NCBI GenBank assembly: GCA_963710665.1
Contig: CAVQBC010000003.1
Span: 1,426,001-1,490,000, forward strand
From: CAVQBC01 sp963710665
Lineage (GTDB): Bacteria > Actinomycetota > Thermoleophilia > Solirubrobacterales > Solirubrobacteraceae
DNA: 64,000 nucleotides
Direction: 5' to 3'
The notes beneath the pieces are model-generated. The model did no database searches, was not told where the DNA came from, and was given only the letters and a program-made list of their open reading frames with translations. This document shows, one piece after another, positions 1-7,027 of this stretch (position 1 is the first letter of the stretch; each line of letters opens with the position of its first letter). The position numbers and the translations under genes are program-made.

Positions 1-286
1 ACGCCCCCCACGATCCGTAGCTGCGCGGCCGCGGCGGGGCCACGAACGGCACATAGTCGACCTGCAGCCCGTCGAGCTCGGTGCGCAGCGGCTGGCGCAG
101 CGGGGCGGCGAGGGCGCGCGGGTCCCCCGACCGCAGCGCCGCCCGCGACGGCACGGGACGGTGCAGCACCAGCACCCGCACGTCGGCGCCCGCGTCGCGC
201 GCGGCCAGCGCCTGGCGATGCGCCCACACCCCCAGGACGGGGTCGGCCGCGCGCGGGTAGTACTCGGCGACGACGACGACGCGCAT
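1..286 (-). CDS. Glycosyltransferase, GT4-like N-terminus (cut by window edge)
   Basis: Reading leftward from an ATG at 286, an open frame runs off the left edge with no stop, giving about 95 residues. It starts MRVVVVAEYYPRAADPVLGV and continues with WAHRQALAARDAGADVRV. A short hydrophobic strand, a YYPR element and a helix carrying a gap before an ADVRVLVL strand are the usual N-terminal Rossmann half of a GT-B (GT4) glycosyltransferase. The donor-binding C-terminal half lies outside the window, so substrate cannot be guessed. It fits the glycan locus that follows. Confidence 0.7.
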   Translation of the reverse strand, partial: MRVVVVAEYYPRAADPVLGVWAHRQALAARDAGADVRVLVLHRPVPSRAALRSGDPRALAAPLRQPLRTELDGLQVDYVPFVAPPRPRSYGSWGA

Positions 287-313
287 GACGCGGGATGATG
301 GCGGCCGCGGTGG

Positions 314-532
314 CTACGACGCCGCGCGCTGGAGCGCCGACTCGTGCGCGTAGTGCTCGATCCGGACGTCGCGCGGCGCTCCGGCCCCGTGCTGCGCCGC
401 CTCCCACTCGAGGAGCAGGTGGACGGCCTCCTCGGCCGATCGCCGGCCGGCGGCGTACGTGTCCTCGCCGCCGGTCACGCCGAGATCGGTGGAGGTGTAC
501 CACCAGCGCTGGCCGATCCATGGCGGCCCCAC
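314..532 (-). CDS. Small hypothetical protein, 72 aa
   Basis: Not recognised. The only start in this frame is the GTG at 532, because an in-frame stop lies about 20 bases upstream. A weak purine stretch (GACAGGACG) precedes the start. The product is soluble, with two aromatic-rich strands at residues 8-13 (QRWWYT) followed by a helix GRRSAEEAVHLLLEWEAAQ and a short C-terminal strand. The strand-helix-strand order vaguely recalls HicB-like antitoxins, but no HicA partner is adjacent and I do not assign it. Confidence 0.4.
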   Translation of the reverse strand: MGPPWIGQRWWYTSTDLGVTGGEDTYAAGRRSAEEAVHLLLEWEAAQHGAGAPRDVRIEHYAHESALQRAAS

Positions 533-656
533 CGTCCTGTCCTGTGCTCGCTATGCGACCCCTACCCAGGACGGTGCCGTACGGGCGGCGCCGACCGTCG
601 CGCGCAGACGTCACGGCGATCGGAACCGCCGGCCCCCGCGCCGTGGTCGATGCCCG

Positions 657-1028
657 CTACGCGGTGTCGTACGGCGCGTAGCGGTGGTGCAGCATGAGCT
701 GGTTGCCGTCGGGGTCGGCGAAGATGGCCATGTTGCAGACACCGGTGTCGAGGGTGTCGCCGAAGAACGTCACGCCCCTGGACTCGAGCTCCGCCCGCGC
801 CGCGTGGACGTCCTCCACGCGCAGCGGCAGCGGATTGCCGGTCTGGGCGACGAACTCCATCCCGACCCGCTCGGGCTCCCAGACGACGAAGCAGGTGCCG
901 CCCGCCCACTGCTCATACTCCGCGTGCTCATCGGCGCGCATGCCGAGGACGTCGCGGTAGAAGCTGCGTGCGCGCTCGGCGTCCCGCGAGGGGATGCCGA
1001 TGAAGTCGAGGTCCTGGATGAGTCCCAT
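657..1028 (-). CDS. VOC-family (glyoxalase/bleomycin-resistance fold) protein
   Basis: A 123-residue protein from the ATG at 1028 (MGLIQDLDFIGIPSRDAERA). The open frame extends 30 codons further upstream, but those residues are low-complexity and do not look coded. Features of the vicinal-oxygen-chelate fold are the opening strand, the ARSFYRDVLGM helix-turn, a mid-protein metal-side strand (MEFVAQT) and the C-terminal FADPDGNQLMLHHRY motif that carries the family's glutamate or other ligand position. Members bind a metal and act as lyases, dioxygenases or antibiotic-binding proteins; the substrate cannot be read here. Confidence 0.85.
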   Translation of the reverse strand: MGLIQDLDFIGIPSRDAERARSFYRDVLGMRADEHAEYEQWAGGTCFVVWEPERVGMEFVAQTGNPLPLRVEDVHAARAELESRGVTFFGDTLDTGVCNMAIFADPDGNQLMLHHRYAPYDTA

Positions 1029-1544
1029 TCGCGTCAGTCTGTCAGTCAGCCCCGGAGCGGCTCGGGTAGGCGGGCTCGCGCGGCCGACAAGCGGCAGGTC
1101 TCTGTTTCTCGCTGCCACTCACATCGCGGCGCGCATACGGCGACTTCGAGCGCGGGCGAGCGCGTCTCCGTGACTGGGCCCCTTGGAGTGCTCCTGGCAG
1201 GCGATTGCGAGAGCGGAGGCCGTGAGAGGGAACGCGGCGCGGCTGGTCAGAGCGCCCACGCTGTGCCTATGCAAGACGCCGGGACAGGAGGGGCCTGGCG
1301 GCACGGATGCTCCTCGTCGCAAGCGGGTGCGCCGGACTGACCCGCCCACGCGCCCGCTCACGTCTGAACGCGGGAGCGACAAGGTGTCCGTTGACGACCG
1401 TCCTCCGGGAGACGTCGCGGCCGCCTGGGGACGGCGTGACGATCGTCCACGCGACGCAGCGCTGAACCCGCAAGGGGATCGTCGAGCGCGACAGGTCAGC
1501 TCACGGCGTCCGTTCGAGAGGCTGCTGGCGCCCCGGACGCGCGC
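1029..1544. other. Gene-free stretch
   Basis: About 515 bases without a credible gene. Open frames exist on both strands, but their translations are arginine- and serine-rich with no hydrophobic periodicity and no recognisable motif. Base composition looks less GC-rich than the flanking glycan genes. I see no repeat, hairpin or RNA gene here. Confidence 0.5.
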
Positions 1545-2060
1545 TCAGCACTCGAACACCGACCAGCAGATGTCGTTCCGCAACCGCTGGTCGTCGAGTA
1601 CGAGCTCGCGAATCGCCTCCGGGAGCTGGGCACGCTGCCACCGGCACTCGAGTCGCCCCGCGCCGTCGCCCTCGCCTTCCGGCGCGCCGGCACGTGCGGC
1701 CTTGATCGCATAGGCGGCCGCACCAAGCTCGTGCGCGGCGACGTGCGCGACGACCCCGGCCTGGCCGGCAGCGTAGGCGGCATGCCGTGCGGCCCCACGC
1801 AGGTCTCGGGCCGCGGCCATGGCATGGCCGGCCGCCGTGCGCGCCTGGGTCATCCTCACCTCGCCACGCACCCAGCCGCGAGCATGCTCGATCGCCTCAC
1901 GCGGTCGCGGGTCCCCAGGCCGAGCCGACTCGAACAGATCCAGGACGTGCTCCGCGCACGACGCCGCCCACAGCGCCAGCAGCCGGTGATCCGAATCGGT
2001 GAGGGTCCCACCGCGGCGGATCGTCACGAAGCGACGATCTCGGACCTTCGGGAGGATCAT
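1545..2060 (-). CDS. Imm5-like putative immunity protein
   Basis: Start chosen at the ATG at 2060 (MILPKVRDRRFVTIRRGG); an ATG eight codons earlier is possible. The 171-residue product is helical and alanine-rich. It carries LLALWAASCAEHVLDLFE, then a PGDPRPREAIEHARGW helix, then several repeated Ala/His helices (AAYAAGQAGVVAHVAAHELG), and ends with RNDICWSVFEC. This order matches proteins annotated as Imm5-type immunity proteins of polymorphic toxin systems, though several members are orphans of unknown role. No toxin gene lies next to it. The family call rests on recall of the motif pattern; function as immunity is inference. Confidence 0.65.
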   Translation of the reverse strand: MILPKVRDRRFVTIRRGGTLTDSDHRLLALWAASCAEHVLDLFESARPGDPRPREAIEHARGWVRGEVRMTQARTAAGHAMAAARDLRGAARHAAYAAGQAGVVAHVAAHELGAAAYAIKAARAGAPEGEGDGAGRLECRWQRAQLPEAIRELVLDDQRLRNDICWSVFEC

Positions 2061-2281
2061 GGTTGGCACTTCTACCACCTGCATCCGCCCAACACCCTTG
2101 GAGCTCGTTTCACAAAGGAGCCGCAGTTAGTAGACGGTGCGGATCTACACGTTGAGCGTTGGACGCGGTTCGTGGTTCCGAAGCTGGGAGGACCGGATCC
2201 TGTTGGGGAGCGTTCACCGGCGCCCTGCATCACCATCGACTCGAGCAGCTCGTGTCGTCCATCCCGGGAAGGAAGCAGCGC

Positions 2282-2824
2282 ATGGCCTCACTGGTCCTAA
2301 AGATGTCCGTCTCGCTCGACGGCTACGTCGCACCAATCGACGGGAGCACCGACTGGATCGCTGCGGGAGGCTCCGATGACGGTCTCAGTTGGACTGTCGA
2401 GACCGTGAGCAACGCCGGCGCGCACCTCGTGGGTGCCGCCACCTACGCGGTGTGGGCCCCCTACTGGCCCGGCGCCTCCGGGCCGTTCGCCAAGGCGATG
2501 AACGAGATCCCCAAGGTCGTGTTCTCGGACTCGCTCGCGTCCGCCGACTGGGGCGAGACGACGATCGCCTCCGGAGACCTGGCCGAAGCCGTCACGCGGC
2601 TCAAGCAGGAGCGCCGCGACGGATACCTGCTCGCCCACGGCGGGGTACGGTTCGCCCGATCGCTGGTCGAGACCGGCTTGATCGATGAGTACCGCCTTGT
2701 CATCCACCCGGTCGTCCTGGGCGCGGGCGAGCGGATCTTCCAGGCGCCGCTCACCATCGAGTCGATGAGCACCACCGTCTTCAGCGGCGGAGCCGTCGCC
2801 CACGTCTTCGCGGCGCACCCGTGA
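2282..2824 (+). CDS. Dihydrofolate reductase family (RibD C-terminal domain) protein
   Basis: ATG at 2282 preceded by GGAAGGA at a good distance, which fixes the start. The 180-residue protein opens with KMSVSLDGYVAPIDGSTDW and has a VGAATYAVWAPYWPG segment where RibD-like proteins place the R/T-Y-W pocket. It continues with PKVVFSDSLASADWGETTI, the pyridine-nucleotide loop LLAHGGVRFARSLVETGLID and the terminal strand YRLVIHPVVLGAGERIF. All are hallmarks of the RibD_C / YwjB-like reductase fold. The natural substrate is usually unknown. The long GT2 frame on the opposite strand runs right through it, but this frame has the stronger coding signal. Confidence 0.85.
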   Translation: MASLVLKMSVSLDGYVAPIDGSTDWIAAGGSDDGLSWTVETVSNAGAHLVGAATYAVWAPYWPGASGPFAKAMNEIPKVVFSDSLASADWGETTIASGDLAEAVTRLKQERRDGYLLAHGGVRFARSLVETGLIDEYRLVIHPVVLGAGERIFQAPLTIESMSTTVFSGGAVAHVFAAHP

Positions 2825-4717
2825 TCGAGCCCGATCGGCAACCGGGGAGCGGACGACCGATGACGCACATGCTGCGCGCATCCCGGCGAGCCGCGCGCGC
2901 ACGATGCATGACCGCGACCCGCACACCGTTCGGGCCGGCGTCGCTGTCGGAGACGCTGAACCGGCTCTAGGGCGGCGGCGCACGCGCGACCAGGAACTCC
3001 CCCAAGAAAGCCTGCAAACCCGGTGGTCCTGGGTGCGTCGATCCCCAAACGGCACGCGGGCTACCAGCCGCGTGTGGACCGACAGCGTCTCCGCCGCCTG
3101 CTCCCGCGTGACGTAGGGGCGGTCCGCGAGGAAGGCGTCGGCCTCGGCGATCGCGGCCTCGCGCGGGTAGGAGGTCGCCACCGGGCGGGTGTGGCGGATC
3201 GGCGTCGCGTCGACGATCCCCACCGGCCAGCCGCGCTCGGCGGCGATCGCGCCCCAGTGGGCGTCGAGCCCCCAGCCCATGCGCAGGTCGGGGAACGGCA
3301 GCAGCGCCTCGAACGCGTCGGCGTGCACGGCGGTCACCGGGCCGATCTCGACGAAGCGGGTGCGCCGGACCAGGGAGCCGGATCGGCGGCGGGTCACCGG
3401 CCAGGCGGCGTGCGACGCGCGGGCGTGGGCCGGCTGGGCGAGGCGGAGCCCGTAGCGCTCGGCGAGGAACACGAACGCGTCGAGGAAGCCGCGCGGCAGC
3501 ACGACGTCGTCGTCGACGAGCAGCAGCCAGTCGTAGCCGTCGGCCGGGTGGGCGCGCAGCGCGGCGTTGAGGTTGTCCCACTTGCCCGCGTCGCGCGCGG
3601 GGGAGATCTCGTGCAGCTCGACGGCGTGGCGGGAGCGCTCGAGCTCGCGGCGGATGCGCGCGGAGGCGGCGGCGTGCTCGGGGCGCGCGACCGACAGGGC
3701 GAGCACCCGGCGGCGGGGCGGCGTGGTACGCGCCGCGCGGGCGAGGGCTACGCGGCGGGGCGCGCCGCGGGCGGATGCCAGCGCGTCCTGCGCGCGGGCG
3801 CGCAGCAGGTCGCGGCGGCCGAGCGTGCCCGAGCGCCCGGAGAGGTAGTCGGGGTCGTGGTCGCCGGGGGACACCGGGGCCCGCCCGAGCGCCTCCCGGA
3901 GGCGGCCGGCGGTGAGCGCGGTGAGCACGATCCCGGTCCCGCAGCGGTAGCGGACGACGTGGGCGGCGCATCCCGCGAGCGTGCGCAGCTCGCCGGCGAG
4001 CGCCGGCGCGGTGCCCTTGCGGACGTCGTAGCGGCGCGACTGGCGCCCGCGGAAGTAGGCGGCGCGGCTCAGCCCGCGGACGGTGGCGTCGGCGCCCGCC
4101 CGGCGGTGGTCGACCCCGGCGGCCGCGACGTAGCGGATGCGCCCCCCCGCGGCGCGCAGCCGCCGCTGCCAGTCCTCCTCGTCGCCCGCGCCGCTCAGCT
4201 GCGGGTCGAACGGCCCGATGCGCTCGAGCGCCCGCCGGCGCAGCGTCATGTTCGCGCCCCATACGAACTCGGCGTCGCGGTCCTCGGGGCCGAGGTCGAG
4301 CGTCGTCAGGGGCGGCGGCTCGCGGCCGCATGCGTGCAGCCGGCCGCCCTCCAGCCGCGCGCGGATCGGGCCGCCGAGCACGTCGTGCCCGTCGTCGTGG
4401 GCGGCGGCCTCGAGCAGGGCGTCGAGCCAGCCCGGCCACACCTCGACGTCGTCGTCGAGGAAGCACAGCAGGTCGCCGGCGGCCGCGTCGATCGCCGTGT
4501 TGCGCGTGACGTTGAGCCCGCGCGGCGACCCGAGGGCGAGGTAGCGCGCGCCGTGGCGCTCCGCGAGGGCGCGCGTCAGGGGATCCCCCAGATCGTCCTC
4601 GACCACGATCACCTCCGCGCCGCGGGCGCGGGCCTGGGGCGCGACGGACTGCAGCGCGACCGCGAGGTACTCGCGGCGGCGCCGGGTCGGGAAGAGGATC
4701 GAGGCGGGCGGTGACAC
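2297..4717 (-). CDS. Two-domain GT2 glycosyltransferase with abnormal C-terminal extension
   Basis: GTG start at 4717. Residues 1-260 are a complete GT-A/GT2 domain: ILFPTRRRREYLAVAL strand, VVVEDD-type acidic loop, FLDDDVEVWPG (metal-binding DxD), and GAGDEEDWQRRLRAAG. A second GT2-like domain spans roughly 325-560, with GKWDNLNAALR, LLLVDDDVVLP and MGWGLDAHWG. Recognisable sequence ends near residue 560 (about base 3040). The frame nevertheless stays open for about 240 more codons, the last 175 of them exactly antisense to the RibD-like gene, and these residues are arginine- and glycine-rich junk. The native stop was probably lost by a frameshift or rearrangement near 3040-3060; a one-base shift there would end the gene at the TAG at 2967. 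It is divergent from the GT4 gene at 4746 with only 28 bases between them. Confidence 0.75.
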   Translation of the reverse strand: MSPPASILFPTRRRREYLAVALQSVAPQARARGAEVIVVEDDLGDPLTRALAERHGARYLALGSPRGLNVTRNTAIDAAAGDLLCFLDDDVEVWPGWLDALLEAAAHDDGHDVLGGPIRARLEGGRLHACGREPPPLTTLDLGPEDRDAEFVWGANMTLRRRALERIGPFDPQLSGAGDEEDWQRRLRAAGGRIRYVAAAGVDHRRAGADATVRGLSRAAYFRGRQSRRYDVRKGTAPALAGELRTLAGCAAHVVRYRCGTGIVLTALTAGRLREALGRAPVSPGDHDPDYLSGRSGTLGRRDLLRARAQDALASARGAPRRVALARAARTTPPRRRVLALSVARPEHAAASARIRRELERSRHAVELHEISPARDAGKWDNLNAALRAHPADGYDWLLLVDDDVVLPRGFLDAFVFLAERYGLRLAQPAHARASHAAWPVTRRRSGSLVRRTRFVEIGPVTAVHADAFEALLPFPDLRMGWGLDAHWGAIAAERGWPVGIVDATPIRHTRPVATSYPREAAIAEADAFLADRPYVTREQAAETLSVHTRLVARVPFGDRRTQDHRVCRLSWGSSWSRVRRRPRAGSASPTATPARTVCGSRSCIVRARLAGMRAACASSVVRSPVADRARSRVRREDVGDGSAAEDGGAHRLDGERRLEDPLARAQDDRVDDKAVLIDQAGLDQRSGEPYPAVGEQVSVAALLLEPRDGFGQVSGGDRRLAPVGGRERVREHDLGDLVHRLGERPGGAGPVGGPHRVGGGTHEVRAGVAHGLDSPTETVIGASRSDPVGAPVDWCDVAVERDGHL

Positions 4718-4745
4718 CGGGGTGTGAGGTTAGGCTGCGCCGCCC

Positions 4746-5855
4746 GTGATCCTGCTCCTGCACAACCGGTACCGCATCCCGGGCGGCGAGGAGCGGGCCG
4801 TCGAGGACCTGGCCTGGCTGGTGCCGTCGCACCTCGGCGAGCCGGCCGAGGTGCTCCAGCGCGACTCGGGCGCCCTCTCGGGGGCGCGGGCGGCCGCGGG
4901 GCTGCTGGCCGGCGGCCTGCGGCCGGGCGACGTCGCCGAGGCGGTCCGCCGCACCGGCGCGCGCGTCGTGCACGCGCACAACGTGCACCCCGACCTCGGC
5001 CGGCGCGCGCTCGAGGCGGCGCGCGAGGCGGGCGCCCGCGTGGTCCTGCACCTGCACAACTACCGGCTCGTGTGCGCGGTGGGGACCTGCTTCACGCGCG
5101 GCGCGGACTGCACGCGCTGTCACGGCCGCGACACCCGACCGGGCGTGCGGCTGAACTGCCGCGGCGGCTCGCGCGCCGAGGCGGCCGTCTACGCCGCGGG
5201 GCTGGCGCTGCAGCAGCGGCGGCTCACCGATGCCGCCGACGCCTTCATCGTCCCGAGCGCGTTCGCGCTCGGCCGCCTGCGCGCGCTCGGCGCCCCGCTG
5301 GGCGACCGCGCCCACGTGATCCCGTCGGTCCAGCGGGAGCTCGCGCGGTCCTCGGCCGCGGCCGCGGGCCGCTTCGCCCTCGCGGCCGGGCGCCTGACGC
5401 CCGAGAAGGGGTTCGCCGACGCCGTCGTCGCCTGCCGCGCGGCGGGCGTGCCGCTCGTGGTGGCGGGCGAGGGCCCGCAACGCACCGAGCTCGAGGCGCT
5501 GGCCGCGGGCGCCGACGTGCGCTTCCTGGGCCGCGTCCCGCCGGCGGCGCTCGCCGGGCTGCGGCGCGAGGCCGCGCTCGCCATCGTGCCCTCGCGCTAC
5601 GAGGAGATCCTCCCGCTCGCCGCCCTGGAGGCGATGGCGGCCGCGCTGCCGGTGGCGGCGGCGCGCGCCGGCGGGCTCGCGGAGGTCGTGCCGCCCGCGG
5701 GGCTCTACCCGCCGGGCGACACGGCCGCGCTGGCGGAGCGGGTCGCCGCGCTCTACGGCGACGCCGCGGCGGGGGAGGAGGCGCTCGCCCGGGCGCGGGA
5801 GCGCACCGCGCCGGAGGTGGTAGCGCGGGCCTTGGCGGAGGTCTACGCGGCGTGA
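4746..5855 (+). CDS. GT4-family glycosyltransferase
   Basis: A 369-residue GT-B enzyme from a GTG at 4746. The N-terminal Rossmann half shows LLLHNRYRIPGGEERAVEDL (the nucleotide-sugar side glycine loop), VVHAHNVHPDLG and LHLHNYRLVCAVGTCF. This is followed by a Cys-rich insert around residues 113-140 (CTRCHGRDTRPG and a later NCRGGS), common in actinobacterial GT4 enzymes. The C-terminal half has AAGRLTPEKGFADAV, VVAGEGPQRTELEAL and SRYEEILPLAALEAMAA, the acidic EX7E donor-binding motif. The acceptor is unknown. It converges on the methyltransferase at 5866, ten bases beyond its stop. Confidence 0.9.
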   Translation: MILLLHNRYRIPGGEERAVEDLAWLVPSHLGEPAEVLQRDSGALSGARAAAGLLAGGLRPGDVAEAVRRTGARVVHAHNVHPDLGRRALEAAREAGARVVLHLHNYRLVCAVGTCFTRGADCTRCHGRDTRPGVRLNCRGGSRAEAAVYAAGLALQQRRLTDAADAFIVPSAFALGRLRALGAPLGDRAHVIPSVQRELARSSAAAAGRFALAAGRLTPEKGFADAVVACRAAGVPLVVAGEGPQRTELEALAAGADVRFLGRVPPAALAGLRREAALAIVPSRYEEILPLAALEAMAAALPVAAARAGGLAEVVPPAGLYPPGDTAALAERVAALYGDAAAGEEALARARERTAPEVVARALAEVYAA

Positions 5856-5865
5856 GCCGGCGCGT

Positions 5866-6984
5866 CTAGCGCCCGCGGCGGACGAGCCAGCGCACGCGGC
5901 GCGCGATCTTCATCAGCAGGCCGGTCTCGAGCGGGTTGAGGTCGCGGCGCATCGCCTCGTGGTCGGCGCGCAGCTGGGCGAGCTCGCGCTCGCGGGCCTC
6001 GGCGCGCTCGCGCTGGGCGACCGCCTCGCGGGTGGCGTCCTCGGCGCGCTTCCACTGGCGGGAGGCCTCGCGCGCCTGGGCGACCGCGTCGGCGCTGCCC
6101 GTCGTGGCGCCGTCGCCGGCGGCGGCTGCCGCCTCCTCTCCGTCGCGCTCGTCGCCGTCGTCCCCGGGATCGACCCCGATCCGGTGCGCGGCGACCGGCA
6201 TCAGCGGGGGCGGTACCGCGCCGAAGGCGGCCTCGTCGGCCTGCAGCTCGACCTCCGTGACACCCGGCCCCGGTGGGGCGAGGTCGATCCGCCAGTGGAA
6301 GCCCCGTACATCGGGCGGCTCCGCGCGGGCGATGACCAGCCCCGCACGCTGGGCCGCGCGGCGCAGCCAGTCACGGTCGAAGATGACCGCGTTGGTCGGG
6401 TCGTCCGGGTTGATGTAGAGGGCGTTCTGGAAGTCCTGCAGCATCGGGAACGCCGCCTTCTCGAACAGGAAGAACGTCCCGGTGAACCGGCCGCCCGGCC
6501 GCAGCACGCGACTGATCTCGTGCAGGTAGTGCTCCGCCTCCACCTCGAGGATGTGGGTGAACACCGACCACCCCACGGCGAGCGTGACGCTGTCGTCCTC
6601 GGCGGGGAGCGGCAGCACGCTCGGCTTGTCCGCGCCCGGGTTCAAGCCCGCGTTGCGGATGTCGTGGTGGTGGAACTCGAACCCCTCCGCCGCCGGCGCG
6701 AGGTTCTCGTTGCACCACGCGATCATCCCCGCGTGCAGGTCGACGCCGATGTAGCGCTTCGGCCGGGGCCGCTGCTGGATGAACTGGCGCGCGAGGCGCC
6801 CGCAGCCGCAGCCGAAGTCGAGCACCGCCTCGTACTGCGCGTCGTCCATGTACGGGAACAGCGGCGCGCCGTCCGGGTTGTCGTAGCTCTTCGGGTTCGT
6901 CTCGCCCACCAGCGCGCGCATCCGCGCGGGCGGAAGCGGCAGCTCGGCCAGGGACGGCAGCTCGGCGACGTCCGGCTCGGTCAC
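5866..6984 (-). CDS. Class I SAM-dependent methyltransferase with C-terminal coiled coil
   Basis: A 372-residue protein starting MTEPDVAELPSLAELPLP. Motif I is VLDFGCGCGRLARQF (residues 54-68), followed by the acidic strand YIGVDLHAGMIAWC, VTLAVGWSVFTHI (motif II region) and RVLRPGGRFTGTFF (motif III). The domain ends near residue 230. Residues 250-290 are acidic and alanine-rich, and 290-355 form a charged heptad-like coiled coil (KRAEDATREAVAQRERAEAR). Coiled-coil methyltransferases of this build occur in O-antigen loci, where they cap or O-methylate growing chains and set chain length; that role is inference here. Confidence 0.85.
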   Translation of the reverse strand: MTEPDVAELPSLAELPLPPARMRALVGETNPKSYDNPDGAPLFPYMDDAQYEAVLDFGCGCGRLARQFIQQRPRPKRYIGVDLHAGMIAWCNENLAPAAEGFEFHHHDIRNAGLNPGADKPSVLPLPAEDDSVTLAVGWSVFTHILEVEAEHYLHEISRVLRPGGRFTGTFFLFEKAAFPMLQDFQNALYINPDDPTNAVIFDRDWLRRAAQRAGLVIARAEPPDVRGFHWRIDLAPPGPGVTEVELQADEAAFGAVPPPLMPVAAHRIGVDPGDDGDERDGEEAAAAAGDGATTGSADAVAQAREASRQWKRAEDATREAVAQRERAEARERELAQLRADHEAMRRDLNPLETGLLMKIARRVRWLVRRGR

Positions 6985-7027
6985 GCCGCGGCAGTGTATC
7001 CACGGCCCCCGGGACGGCCCGCCGGGC

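Noticed and set aside
2967..5480. A very long arginine/alanine-rich open frame antisense to the GT4 gene and alongside the two-domain GT2 gene
   Set aside because: It is an out-of-frame shadow kept open by high GC; no domain, no hydrophobic pattern, and real genes occupy the same bases.
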